Assembly (NCBI GenBank): GCA_016793465.1
Contig: JAEUJW010000090.1
Coordinates: 62,001 to 126,000, forward strand
Length of the DNA stretch: 64,000 nt
Direction: 5' to 3'
From: Myxococcales bacterium
Lineage (GTDB): Bacteria > Myxococcota > Polyangia > Nannocystales > Nannocystaceae
Positions within the stretch are counted from its first letter, which is position 1. Every line of letters begins with the position of its first letter. Under the pieces are notes generated by a model. The model saw nothing but the letters and a program-made list of their open reading frames with translations. It had not been told where the DNA came from and did no database searches. This document shows positions 16,938-26,738 of this stretch, piece by piece. The position numbers and the translations under genes were made by a program.

Positions 16938-17878
16938 CAGCCCTGCCCCGCCGCGAGGTCGATCAGCCAGTCGGCGAGGCGGGCGTGCGGGTCGAAGCCG
17001 ATCACGCGGGGGGCGTCGGCGACGAAGTTCGACAGCGCGTTGATGTCGTAGAAGTAGACCTCGCCGTCGCGGTCGTCGACGAGGTACTCGACGCCGCCGA
17101 CGTCGAGCTCGGCGCGGGCGGCGATCGCCTCGACGCTCTTAATTATTGAGGCCGGAGGGTCGTACGCGGCCACGCGCAGGCCGCCGTCGACGGCGCAGGC
17201 CGAGGCGAGCGCGCGGCCGTCGGCGGTGCGGCAGGCGTCGGCCGGGCACAGGTTGAACGAGCCGCCCGGGGGGTAGACCTCGATCGCGTAGAGGAAGCGG
17301 CCGCCGAGCACCTCGACGCGCACGATCCTGTCGCCGCGCAGCGGGGCGCACTCCTGCACGAGCGCGGTGTGGTCGACGCCGAGGTCGAGCGCGCCGGTCT
17401 CGGCGGCGGCGGCGAGCTGCTCGCGGGTCTCGAAGCGGGCGATGCCCGCCCCGCTGCCGCCGATGTTGGCCTTGATCAGGACTGGGAAGCGCAGGCCGTC
17501 GCTGGCGGCCACGGCCTGGCCGGCGTGGTTGATCACGCGGGTCCGCGGGGCCATCAGGCCCATGGCCTGCAGCAGGCCGATCTGGTCGGCCTTCGACAGC
17601 TCGAGCGCGTAGGCGCGGCTGCCGTTGACGACGCGCACGCCGCGGGACTCGGCCCAGCGCAGCAGGGCCTGCGTGTACCAGGTCGCCTGCACGTGGCCGC
17701 GCAGGTAGGCCGAGGGGCTGGCGCGGTTGAACAGCACGCGCCACGGCGGCGGCGCGGGGTCCTGGGGGTCGAAGCGGTGGGCGGCGGCGTCGAGGCGCAC
17801 GACCTCGGCGCCCCGCCCGGCGAGCGCGGCCAGCAGCGGCTCGAACCAGCGGGGGTGCTCGTGGTAGACGGCGATCAT
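16937..17878 (-). CDS. RimK-like ATP-grasp ligase
   Basis: A 313-residue ATP-grasp protein with a pre-ATP-grasp N-terminal domain (MIAVYHEHPRWFEPLLAAL). The lid and ATP-binding region is around KADQIGLLQAMGLMAPRTRV, RFPVLIKANIGGSGAGIARF and LVQECAPLRGDRIVRVEVL, and the metal-binding end is VGGVEYLVDDRDGEVYFYDINALSNF. ATP-grasp enzymes of this type join a carboxylate to an amine through an acyl phosphate. The substrate is unknown. The ATG at 17878 follows a strikingly AT-rich leader without a visible Shine-Dalgarno sequence. The gene is coupled by a TGATG overlap to the LLM monooxygenase downstream, which suggests a two-step modification of a small molecule or peptide. Confidence 0.85.
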   Translation of the reverse strand: MIAVYHEHPRWFEPLLAALAGRGAEVVRLDAAAHRFDPQDPAPPPWRVLFNRASPSAYLRGHVQATWYTQALLRWAESRGVRVVNGSRAYALELSKADQIGLLQAMGLMAPRTRVINHAGQAVAASDGLRFPVLIKANIGGSGAGIARFETREQLAAAAETGALDLGVDHTALVQECAPLRGDRIVRVEVLGGRFLYAIEVYPPGGSFNLCPADACRTADGRALASACAVDGGLRVAAYDPPASIIKSVEAIAARAELDVGGVEYLVDDRDGEVYFYDINALSNFVADAPRVIGFDPHARLADWLIDLAAGQG

Positions 17879-17901
17879 AAAATTAAATATTGTTGATTGT
17901 T

Positions 17902-17917
17902 CTGTCCTCAGGGACAG
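17902..17917. repeat. CTGTCC-TCAG-GGACAG palindrome
   Basis: Member of the CCTGTCC/GGACAGG family lying across the end of the secreted-protein gene and the AT-rich leader of the ATP-grasp gene. As RNA on the minus strand it would form a six-pair hairpin 24 nt before the ATP-grasp start. Confidence 0.75.
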
Positions 17918-18819
17918 GTGGCGAACGACGGGCCCATGTCGCGGTAGGTGTGGGGGCGCCAGAAGTCGCGGGGGTCGTCGGCGAGGGTCAGGGTGCGGGT
18001 GCCGTCGGGGGCCTCGCCGAGGCGGATGGCGGTGCCGTGGCCCTCGTGGCGCAGGGTGAAGCCGAGCGCCAGGTGATCGGCCTGCTGGCGGTAGGTCAGG
18101 CTCTCGGTGACCCACTCGTCGTAGTCGCCGCGGTGGTACCAGCCGACGCCGCGGCCGTCGATCGCCTGGGCCTGCAGCTGGTAGATCGCGAAGCCCATGC
18201 CGCCGGTCGCGTAGCGCTGCTCCTCGCCCCACAGGCGCCCGCCGAGGGCCCCGCCGGACGGGCCGAGCAGGCCGGGCATGAGCACCAGCGGGCCCGAGTC
18301 GCAGGCCGCCGTCGGGTCGGGGGCGCGGAGGTAGCGGACGGCCGCGCCGGCCTCGCGGGGGTCGCCCTCGACGACCAGCCAGGTGCCGGCGGCGTCGTCT
18401 TCGAGGCGGTAGCGCGGGGCCGCGTGCTCGCCGGTCTTGCGGAAGCGCAGGTCGAGCCCGCCGCCGGCGGTCGACCAGTCGAAGCTGTGGGTGTTGGTCA
18501 GGCCCACGCGGCCGTAGCGGTAGATGCCGAAGCCCTCGTCGTGGAAGTAGTAGAAGCGCAGCGGCTCGCCCTCGGCGGCCTCGGGGTAGCGGTGCCACAG
18601 GCCGACGAGGCGGGGGTCGTGGCCGGCGGCCTGGCCCTCGGGGCAGGTCGATCCGGGCTGGTCCTCGGGACAGGCGGCGTGGGCGCTGACCTGGACTTCG
18701 GGACAGGTCGCGGGGGCGGCCGGGGCGGCCGGTCGCGGGGCGTCGGGGTCGGCGCGCACGGCGGCGAGCACGAGGAGCGCGGCGACCAGGCTCGAGGGGC
18801 ACAGGATGCGGGGCACCAT
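17908..18819 (-). CDS. Secreted beta-barrel-like protein of unknown function
   Basis: A 303-residue protein with an N-terminal signal sequence (MVPRILCPSSLVAALLVLAA, cleavage probably near VRADP) and a Pro/Ala linker. In the linker the words TCPEVQ, ACPEDQ and TCPEGQ recur, and they are encoded by degenerate copies of the interspersed palindrome. The mature part is rich in beta strands: VGLWHRYPEAAEGEPLRFYYF, a glycine- and aromatic-rich middle, and YDEWVTESLTYRQQADHLALGF. The pattern resembles lipocalin-like or DUF-type barrels; no family was recognised. It lies 30 bp upstream of the ATP-grasp gene and may share its transcript, although the hairpin and AT-rich spacer argue for a separate control point. 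Confidence 0.75.
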   Translation of the reverse strand: MVPRILCPSSLVAALLVLAAVRADPDAPRPAAPAAPATCPEVQVSAHAACPEDQPGSTCPEGQAAGHDPRLVGLWHRYPEAAEGEPLRFYYFHDEGFGIYRYGRVGLTNTHSFDWSTAGGGLDLRFRKTGEHAAPRYRLEDDAAGTWLVVEGDPREAGAAVRYLRAPDPTAACDSGPLVLMPGLLGPSGGALGGRLWGEEQRYATGGMGFAIYQLQAQAIDGRGVGWYHRGDYDEWVTESLTYRQQADHLALGFTLRHEGHGTAIRLGEAPDGTRTLTLADDPRDFWRPHTYRDMGPSFATCP

Positions 18820-18869
18820 GCGGGCACTGTACAGGATCCGCGGCGGGCCGCCCGTGGTATGCAGCGGCC

Positions 18870-19439
18870 ATGCTCGTGCTCGCGTCGGCCTCGCCGCGCC
18901 GCGCCGACCTGCTCCGCGGGGCCGGCCGGGAGTTAGTGGTCGCGGCGGTCGACGCCGACGAGGGCTGGCGAGCCGGCGAGACCCCGCCCGCGTACACCGC
19001 CCGCGTGGCCCGCGCCAAGGCGGAGCTGGCCCTGCCCCGCCACCCGGACGCGGTGATCCTCGCGGCCGACACCACCGTGTGGCGCCCCGGCGGGCCGCCG
19101 ATCGGCAAGCCCGGAGATCGCGCCGAGGCGGCGGCGATGATCGGCGAGCTCGCGGGCGGGTCGCACCTCGTGACCACCGCGTTCGCGCTGGTCGACGCGC
19201 GCGGCGGTCCGCCGACCTGGCTCGAGGAGCAGGTCACGACCGAGGTGTGGATGCGGACGCTCGCCGCCGACGAGCTCGCGGCCTACCTCGACGGCGAGGA
19301 CTGGCGCGGCAAGGCCGGGGGCTACGGCATCCAGAGCGCGGCCGCCGGCATCGTCACGCGGATCGCCGGCTCGTACACGGCGGTGGTCGGGCTGCCGCTC
19401 GCCGAGGTGCTGGTCGCGCTGCGCCGGCTCGGGCTGTGA
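18870..19439 (+). CDS. maf: Maf/YceF-type nucleoside triphosphate pyrophosphatase
   Basis: Maf proteins hydrolyse non-canonical or modified nucleotides such as m7GTP, UTP or dTTP. The 189-residue product shows the family signature LASASPRRADLLR at residues 3-15, ILAADTTVWRPGGPPIGKP (metal- and base-binding DT..GKP), the VTTEV strand and EDWRGKAGGYGIQSAAAGIV near the end. Residue choice cannot separate the dTTP/UTP branch from the m7GTP branch with certainty. It is divergent from the secreted-protein gene (50 bp between starts) and convergent with hutH. Confidence 0.94.
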   Translation: MLVLASASPRRADLLRGAGRELVVAAVDADEGWRAGETPPAYTARVARAKAELALPRHPDAVILAADTTVWRPGGPPIGKPGDRAEAAAMIGELAGGSHLVTTAFALVDARGGPPTWLEEQVTTEVWMRTLAADELAAYLDGEDWRGKAGGYGIQSAAAGIVTRIAGSYTAVVGLPLAEVLVALRRLGL

Positions 19440-19490
19440 GCCGGCGATCGCTCGCGCGCGGGCCGCGTGCGCGGGCCGACGGACGCGACG

Positions 19491-21029
19491 TCAGAGCAGC
19501 GCGGGCACCCCGGCGGCGTGGCGCAGCTCGCCGGCGACGATGGCCGCGGCGAGGCGCTCGACGTCGGCGGCCATGCTGCGGTCGCCGGTGAACGGGGCCA
19601 CGTGCTCGCGGATGCAGGCGTGCACGCGCATGAGCGGCGGGCTGGTCGGGATGCCGCGCAGGTCGACGGCGCGGGCGGCCGCCATGGCCTCGATGGCGAG
19701 CACGCGGGCCGCGGCGTCGACGACCTGGCGCAGCTTGCGGGCGGCGATCGGGCCCATGCTGACGTGGTCCTCCTTGCCGGCGGACGTCGGGATGGTGTCG
19801 ACGCTGGCCGGGAAGCTGAGCGTCTTGCACTCGCTGGCGAGCGCCGAGGCGGTCACGTGGGCCATCATGAAGCCGCTCTCGACGCCGGGGTCGTCGGCGA
19901 GGAACGGCCGCAGGCCGCGCGAGCTGGTCGGGTTCATCATGCGGTCGGTGCGGCGCTCGCTGATCGTCGCCAGCGTGGTCAGGGCCGCGGTCATGTGATC
20001 GAGCGGCACGGCCACGGTGCCGCCGTGGAAGTTGCCGCCGCTGACGACGTCGTAGCCGCCGTCGTCGCGGGCCAGCACCAGCGGGTTGTCGGTGAAGCTG
20101 TTGACCTCGATGCGCACGGCCCCGGCCACGTAGGTCAGCGCGCCGCGCACGGCCCCGTGGACCTGCGGCATGCAGCGCAGGCAGTAGGCGTCCTGGACCT
20201 CGCCGCAGTCGCTGTGCGAGTCGTTGAGTGGCGAGTCGGCGAGCAGCTGACGGATCACCGCGGCGCTCTCGCGCTGGCCGTCGTGCGGCTTGCCGGCGTG
20301 GATCCGCGGGTCGGTGGCGGCCGCGGTCCCGAGCAGGGCGTCGAGGCTGAGCGCGCCGATCACGTCGGCGGCGGCGATCAGCTCGGCGGCGTCGACGAGG
20401 GCGAGCGCGCCGATCGCGGTCATCACCTGGGTGCCGTTGATCAGGCTGAGGCCCTCCTTCGGCCCGAGCACCCGCGGCTGGAGGCCCGCGGCCGCGAGCG
20501 CCTGCCTGGCCGGAAGGACAGCTCCGCGGTACCACGCCTCGCCCTCGCCGATCAGCGCGAGCGCGAGGTGGGCCAGCGGCGCGAGGTCCCCGCTGGCGCC
20601 GACGCTGCCCTGGCTGGGCACGATCGGGCGGATGTCGCGGGCCAGCAGCTCGAGCAGGAACTCGGGCAGCTCCGGCGTGACGCCCGAGGCGCCCATCGCC
20701 AGGGTGTGCGCGCGCAGGAGCAGCAGCGCGCGCACGATCTCCCCCGAGAGCGCCGGCCCGACGCCGACGGCGTGGCTGCGCAGGAGGTTCTGCTGGAGGA
20801 GGCCGAGCTCACCGGCGGCGATGCGGGTGTCGCTGAGGGCCCCGAAGCCGGTGTTCACCCCGTAGATGGTCTCGCCGCGGGCGAGCGCCGTTTCGAGGTG
20901 GGTCCGCGTCTGTTGCAACGAGGCCCGCGCGGCCGGGGCGAGGCTCACGGCGGCGTGCTGACGGGCGACCGCGTGGACGTGGTGCAGCTCGAGCGTGCGA
21001 CCGATCACGACGGGTTCGGGGGCGTTCAT
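19491..21029 (-). CDS. hutH: Histidine ammonia-lyase
   Basis: HutH deaminates L-histidine to urocanate, the first step of histidine breakdown. The 512-residue product (ATG 21029, MNAPEPVVIG) has the Tyr loop YGVNTGFG (56-63), the Ala145-Ser146-Gly147 triad in GSVGASGDLAPL that cyclises into the MIO electrophile, and NPTSSRGLRPF further on. Length is normal for bacterial HAL. No hutU, hutI or hutG gene is adjacent, so the pathway is either scattered or this lyase feeds something else. Aromatic ammonia-lyases and aminomutases share the MIO signature, but the strong HutH-type length and N-terminus favour histidine. The ATG 23 codons downstream of the open-frame start was preferred. Confidence 0.9.
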   Translation of the reverse strand: MNAPEPVVIGRTLELHHVHAVARQHAAVSLAPAARASLQQTRTHLETALARGETIYGVNTGFGALSDTRIAAGELGLLQQNLLRSHAVGVGPALSGEIVRALLLLRAHTLAMGASGVTPELPEFLLELLARDIRPIVPSQGSVGASGDLAPLAHLALALIGEGEAWYRGAVLPARQALAAAGLQPRVLGPKEGLSLINGTQVMTAIGALALVDAAELIAAADVIGALSLDALLGTAAATDPRIHAGKPHDGQRESAAVIRQLLADSPLNDSHSDCGEVQDAYCLRCMPQVHGAVRGALTYVAGAVRIEVNSFTDNPLVLARDDGGYDVVSGGNFHGGTVAVPLDHMTAALTTLATISERRTDRMMNPTSSRGLRPFLADDPGVESGFMMAHVTASALASECKTLSFPASVDTIPTSAGKEDHVSMGPIAARKLRQVVDAAARVLAIEAMAAARAVDLRGIPTSPPLMRVHACIREHVAPFTGDRSMAADVERLAAAIVAGELRHAAGVPALL

Positions 21030-21117
21030 CGGGCGCCGAGGGTACACCAAACCATCGTCCGGCCCGCTCTCCGCGAGCGTTGACCGCGCACGGGCCACCG
21101 TCTACGCTGGCCCGGTC

Positions 21118-23706
21118 ATGAAGCGTTGCCCAGCGTGCGGCACGGAGTACTCCGTAGCCCAGGGCTTCTGCCCAATGGATGGGGCCCCCCTCGCCGACAG
21201 CGGCCCGGCCGCGTCCGACGCTTCACGCCGTCCGGGGCCCCACCAGGGCGCGCCCGCGTGGGACCCGCCGCGCCGCGTGACCGGAGAGGGTCGGCTGGCC
21301 GCGCCGGCCTCGGCGGGCGACAGCGGCGCGATGATCCCGCCGCTCGTCGCCCCGCCCAACATGGGCGTGCTCGTCGGCGGTCCGGCGCGGGTGACCGCGG
21401 GCCCGGCCCTCGCGGTCGACCCGGCGGCCACGGGCACCGCTCTGGTCCCGCCGATGGCCGCCGCGCCGGTGCGTGCGCAGCCCCAGCCGCAGGTCCAACC
21501 CCAGCCGCACAACGCCCGCGCCGCGGGGCAGATGTCCCCCGCGCGCACGGTGCTGGCGATGGTCCCGCCGGCCAACCGCATCTCCGCGCTGAAGCCGAGC
21601 GACCCGCGGCCGACGCCCGCCGACGATCGCCCGCCGAGCTCGCGCGAGACCTTGCCGCCGATCCCGACCGACCCGCCGCACCCGGGCATGCCGTCGGCGC
21701 GAGCGCAGTTCGAGCCGGCTGCGGCTCCGGTCGGATCGTCGCGGCTGATCCAGAGCGAGCCGGCGACCGCGACCACGGCCGACGGCGTGAAGGTCGAGGG
21801 CGCGTTCTTCCCCGTCGGCGGGATCGCCCGGCCGAAGGGCGAGGTCGGCACGTCGACCGCGGCGTGGGAGGACTCGCTGATCGGCCGCGTGCTCGACCAG
21901 CGCTACCGCATCGACGCCCGCATCGGCGCCGGCGCGATGGGCATGGTCTTCAAGGCCACGCACGTCATCATCGACAAGCCGCTGGCGATCAAGATGCTGC
22001 GGGCCGACTACGCCGGCCAGCCCGACGTCATCAAGCGCTTCTTGCTCGAGGCCCAGCTGGCCTCGAAGGTCAAGCACCCGAACGTCGTCGACATCAGCGA
22101 CTACGGGCAGCTGGCCGGGCAGACCGCGTACTACGTGATGGAGTACCTGAGCGGCACCACGCTGGCCGCGCGCATCGACGCGGGCGGCCGCATGGACCCC
22201 GCGCTCGCCGTCGACTTCGCCATCCAGACCGCGCAGGCGCTGCAGGCCGCGCACCAGAACAAGATCATCCACCGCGACCTGAAGTCCGAGAACATCTTCC
22301 TGTGCGACCGCCCCGACGGCGGCGAGCCGCAGGTCAAGATCCTCGACTTCGGCATCGCCAGGATCCGCGACCGCCAGACCCGCCTGACCGCCAACGGCGC
22401 GCTGATCGGCACGCCCGCGTACATGTCGCCGGAGCAGGCCCAGGGCATGGAGGTCGACGAGCGCAGCGACCTCTACGCGCTCGGCATCATCCTGTTCGAG
22501 ATGCTGGCCGGGCGCGTGCCGTTCAAGCAGCCGACGGTGGCGATGATCCTCAGCGCGCAGATCTTCGACACGCCGCCGCTGCTCCGCGACGTCGAGCCCG
22601 GCGTGCCCGAGCTGCCGCACCTCGAGCGGGTCATCCGCATGCTCCTGGCCAAGAACCGCGACGAGCGCCCGGGCGACGCGGCCGAGGTCATCCACCTGAT
22701 CAAGACCGCGGCCGAGGTCGACCTCGCCGGCGGGCCCTCGCCCGCGACCAGCCTGCACGGCTCGAAGCGCCGCGCGACCGTGACGATCGGCTCGTGGTCG
22801 GTGGCCGACACCCCGTCGGCCCTCCTGCGCGAGCAGCCACCGGCCGCCGGCGAGTCGCACACCACGCCGTATCCGCCGGACCCGTCGGGCGCGCCGCGGC
22901 CCGAGCAGGACGCGATGGTGCCGCGCTCGGTCAGCGCCTCGGGGCGGATCCAGCGGCGGCCCAGCGTGATCGTCCCGAGCGGCACGCCGGTCGAGCGGAT
23001 CGCCGCGCCGCCGACGCGCCAGCAGCCCGCGCCGGAGCCCGAGGGTCGCCACTACCCGACCGGGCTGATGCCGGCGGTGCGCCCCGCGGGCCCGCCGATG
23101 ATCCTCGTGATCGCCGCCGCCGCGAGCATCGGCGCCGCGATCACGGTGACCCTGTACAAGCAGGTGTGGCGCCGCAACGCCGCCCCGACCTACGCCGCCC
23201 AGGAGCTGGCGCCGCGCCCCGAGCCGCCGCCCGCGCCGACGCCTCCGCCGACCACCCGCGTCACCTTCGACTCCGACCCGCCGGGCGCGACGGTCATGAC
23301 CGCGGCCGGCGAGGTCTGGGGCACGACGCCGTTCACGCGCGACCTCGTGGCCGCCGGCCCGCGCGTGCGCGTGGTCTTCAAGCTGCCCGGGCACGACGAC
23401 AGCGACCTCGACATCTCCCCGGCCGAGGCGGCGCGTCACAAGGTCCACCTGCGGCCGTCCGTGCCGACGCCGACGACCGCCGTGGCTCCAGCCGACGCCG
23501 CCGGCGCGCCCGCGGTCGCCAGCGGCGAGGCGGTGAAGTCGGGCCCGGCGACGCGGCCCCGCCAGCCCAAGGTGAAGGACGGCGCGTCGTCGCCGTCCAC
23601 AGCCGACAGCTCCGAGACGCCCGAGACCAAGGCCGCCGCGACCCCCCCGGCCCAGCCTGACGAGCTCGAGATGGGCGAGCTCAAGAACCCGTTCCGCAAG
23701 AAGTGA
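21118..23706 (+). CDS. Transmembrane Ser/Thr protein kinase with N-terminal zinc ribbon and PEGA domain
   Basis: An 862-residue Hanks-type kinase. It begins with a mini zinc ribbon (C4, C7, C18, D21 in CPACGTEY...FCPMDG), followed by about 230 residues of Pro/Ala-rich linker. The kinase domain starts near residue 261 (YRIDARIGAGAMGMVF) and has the catalytic loop HRDLKSEN (from about 385), DFGIAR and [15 protein letters not shown] second disordered linker precedes one transmembrane helix near 661 (ILVIAAAASIGAAITVTLY) and an extracytoplasmic PEGA domain near 715 (VTFDSDPPGATVMTAAGEVW). The C-terminus LKNPFRKK resembles that of the next kinase. The second gene starts 7 bp after the stop, so they form an operon. 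The signal and targets are unknown. Confidence 0.93.
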   Translation: MKRCPACGTEYSVAQGFCPMDGAPLADSGPAASDASRRPGPHQGAPAWDPPRRVTGEGRLAAPASAGDSGAMIPPLVAPPNMGVLVGGPARVTAGPALAVDPAATGTALVPPMAAAPVRAQPQPQVQPQPHNARAAGQMSPARTVLAMVPPANRISALKPSDPRPTPADDRPPSSRETLPPIPTDPPHPGMPSARAQFEPAAAPVGSSRLIQSEPATATTADGVKVEGAFFPVGGIARPKGEVGTSTAAWEDSLIGRVLDQRYRIDARIGAGAMGMVFKATHVIIDKPLAIKMLRADYAGQPDVIKRFLLEAQLASKVKHPNVVDISDYGQLAGQTAYYVMEYLSGTTLAARIDAGGRMDPALAVDFAIQTAQALQAAHQNKIIHRDLKSENIFLCDRPDGGEPQVKILDFGIARIRDRQTRLTANGALIGTPAYMSPEQAQGMEVDERSDLYALGIILFEMLAGRVPFKQPTVAMILSAQIFDTPPLLRDVEPGVPELPHLERVIRMLLAKNRDERPGDAAEVIHLIKTAAEVDLAGGPSPATSLHGSKRRATVTIGSWSVADTPSALLREQPPAAGESHTTPYPPDPSGAPRPEQDAMVPRSVSASGRIQRRPSVIVPSGTPVERIAAPPTRQQPAPEPEGRHYPTGLMPAVRPAGPPMILVIAAAASIGAAITVTLYKQVWRRNAAPTYAAQELAPRPEPPPAPTPPPTTRVTFDSDPPGATVMTAAGEVWGTTPFTRDLVAAGPRVRVVFKLPGHDDSDLDISPAEAARHKVHLRPSVPTPTTAVAPADAAGAPAVASGEAVKSGPATRPRQPKVKDGASSPSTADSSETPETKAAATPPAQPDELEMGELKNPFRKK

Positions 23707-23712
23707 CCGACC

Positions 23713-25578
23713 ATGGCCGAGGCGCAACCATCGAGGACTCCGGTGCTGACCGAGCTGCGCGGCAGCCCGCCGGTGCCGACGACCGACCTCGCGACCCTCG
23801 TGCCCGACGGCGTGGGCCCCCGCGGCCGCCAGGCGCAGGTGACCGAGGCCGACCCGCTGCAGGCGGGTGACACCGGGCGGGCGAGCAGCGACCCGGTCCA
23901 CTCCGTCACCGCCCCGCCGGGCCTCGAGGGCCCCAACCCCGACGTCCTGCTGGCCGTGCAGCCGCCGCCCTCGCGCGACCTCTCGGGCACGCTCCTGCTC
24001 GACCGCTACCGACTGATCAAACGCCTCGGCGAGGGCGGCATGGGCACCGTCTATCTCGCCGAGCACGTGACGATCAAGAAGCGCTGCGCGATCAAGCTGC
24101 TCAACCCCGAGTACGCGCACAAGGAGGACCTGGTCGAGCGCTTCCTGCAGGAGGCGCGCGCGGCCTCGATGATCGCGCACGAGAACGTCGTCGAGATCAC
24201 GGACTTCGGGGCCGCGCCGAACGGCTCGGTGTTCTTCGTGATGGAGATGCTGACCGGCGAGGACCTCGGCGAGACGATCAAGCGCGAGGCGCCGCTGCCG
24301 TGGTCCCGCGTGGCGCCGATGGCCATGCAGATCTGCCGCGCGCTGGCGGCGGCCCACGACAAGGGCATCGTCCACCGCGACATGAAGCCGGAGAACTGCT
24401 TTCGCATCGAGCGCAGCGGCAACCCGGACTTCATTAAAGTCCTCGACTTCGGCATCGCCAAGGTGACGAGCGAGGACCCCGACGGCAACGCCGCGCGCCT
24501 GACCAGCACCGGCATGATCTTCGGCACGCCGACCTACATGAGCCCGGAGCAGGCCCAGGGCATGCGCGTCGATCACCGCTCGGACATCTACGCGGTCGGC
24601 GTGATCCTCTACGAGCTGATCACCGGACGACCCCCGTTCTACGCCGACAACTTCATGGGGATCCTGACCAAGCACATGTTCGACGCCCCGCACGCGCCGA
24701 GCGAGGTGGCGCCGATGGCGGGCATCAGCCCCGAGGTCGAGGCCCTGGTGCTGAAGGCCCTGCAGAAGGAGCGCGAGTTCCGCTTCCAGTCGATGCAGGA
24801 GATGATGGCGGCGATCACCGCCATCGGCACCGGCGCCGCCCCGGTCGCGGTCGTCAGCGAGGTCCGCTCGCGCCCGTCGCAGGACGGCAAGCCGATCGAG
24901 TTCAACCGCCGCAGCACCGGCCCGATCGGCCCCGCGAGCGGCGAGGTGACCCTAAGCGAGCCCCCGCCCGCGCCGCAGCGCCGCTACCGCACCGGCGCGC
25001 TGGTGCTAAGCTGCGCGATCCTCGGCGCGAGCGTGGCGATGCTGGTGATGGCCCTCGGCGGCGGCGGCGACGTCCCGCCCCCTGCCCTGCCCGACCCCAC
25101 GCCGTCGACCGTCTCGACGCCGCCGCAGGTCGTCGGCCCGGTCGACCGCCCCCTGCACGACAACCCGACCCCGCAGCTCCCGCCCCCGCAGCCGCAGCCG
25201 ACCGAGATCCGCGTGTTCGTCACGAGCAACGTGCCCGCCGAGATCTTCGACCCGAGCGAGGCCCGGTCCCTCGGCGCGACCGGCGACGCCGGCATCGTGC
25301 TCACCGCCGGCACCCAGCCCCGCAAGGTCGTGGTGCGCGCCAGCGGCTACGAGGACGTGCCGCTCGAGCTCACCGCCACCGCCGGCGAGCGTTACACCGC
25401 CGACCTGCGGCCGAAGAAGAAGACCCCGGGCAAGAACCCGACGCCGACCAGGACCGACGGCAAGGGCCCCGACGGCAAGAAGCCGCCGGACACCAAGCAG
25501 CCCGACACCAAGCAGCCCGACACCAAGTCGAACCCGTTCGGCCTGAAGAACCCGTTCGAGACGCGCACCGGCGGCTGA
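23713..25578 (+). CDS. Transmembrane Ser/Thr protein kinase with PEGA-like C-terminus
   Basis: A 621-residue Hanks-type kinase. A 95-residue disordered N-terminus leads to the kinase domain ([16 protein letters not shown] from residue 99, HRDMKPEN near 221, [20 protein letters not shown]). A transmembrane helix near 425-447 follows ([20 protein letters not shown]), then a Pro-rich stalk and a PEGA-like domain ([32 protein letters not shown]). The tail is a Lys/Pro/Asp-rich repeat ([14 protein letters not shown]) ending in NPFGLKNPF, echoing the NPF end of the first kinase. It is a probable paralogue arisen by tandem duplication, with loss of the zinc ribbon or gain of it by the partner. It probably works with that partner at the membrane. 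Confidence 0.93.
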   Translation: MAEAQPSRTPVLTELRGSPPVPTTDLATLVPDGVGPRGRQAQVTEADPLQAGDTGRASSDPVHSVTAPPGLEGPNPDVLLAVQPPPSRDLSGTLLLDRYRLIKRLGEGGMGTVYLAEHVTIKKRCAIKLLNPEYAHKEDLVERFLQEARAASMIAHENVVEITDFGAAPNGSVFFVMEMLTGEDLGETIKREAPLPWSRVAPMAMQICRALAAAHDKGIVHRDMKPENCFRIERSGNPDFIKVLDFGIAKVTSEDPDGNAARLTSTGMIFGTPTYMSPEQAQGMRVDHRSDIYAVGVILYELITGRPPFYADNFMGILTKHMFDAPHAPSEVAPMAGISPEVEALVLKALQKEREFRFQSMQEMMAAITAIGTGAAPVAVVSEVRSRPSQDGKPIEFNRRSTGPIGPASGEVTLSEPPPAPQRRYRTGALVLSCAILGASVAMLVMALGGGGDVPPPALPDPTPSTVSTPPQVVGPVDRPLHDNPTPQLPPPQPQPTEIRVFVTSNVPAEIFDPSEARSLGATGDAGIVLTAGTQPRKVVVRASGYEDVPLELTATAGERYTADLRPKKKTPGKNPTPTRTDGKGPDGKKPPDTKQPDTKQPDTKSNPFGLKNPFETRTGG

Positions 25579-25621
25579 GCGCGTCGTCCGGGCGACGCGC
25601 GCTCGCCGTCGGTCCGGGCGC

Positions 25622-26731
<1,110 letters not shown>

Positions 26732-26738
26732 GCCGGCA

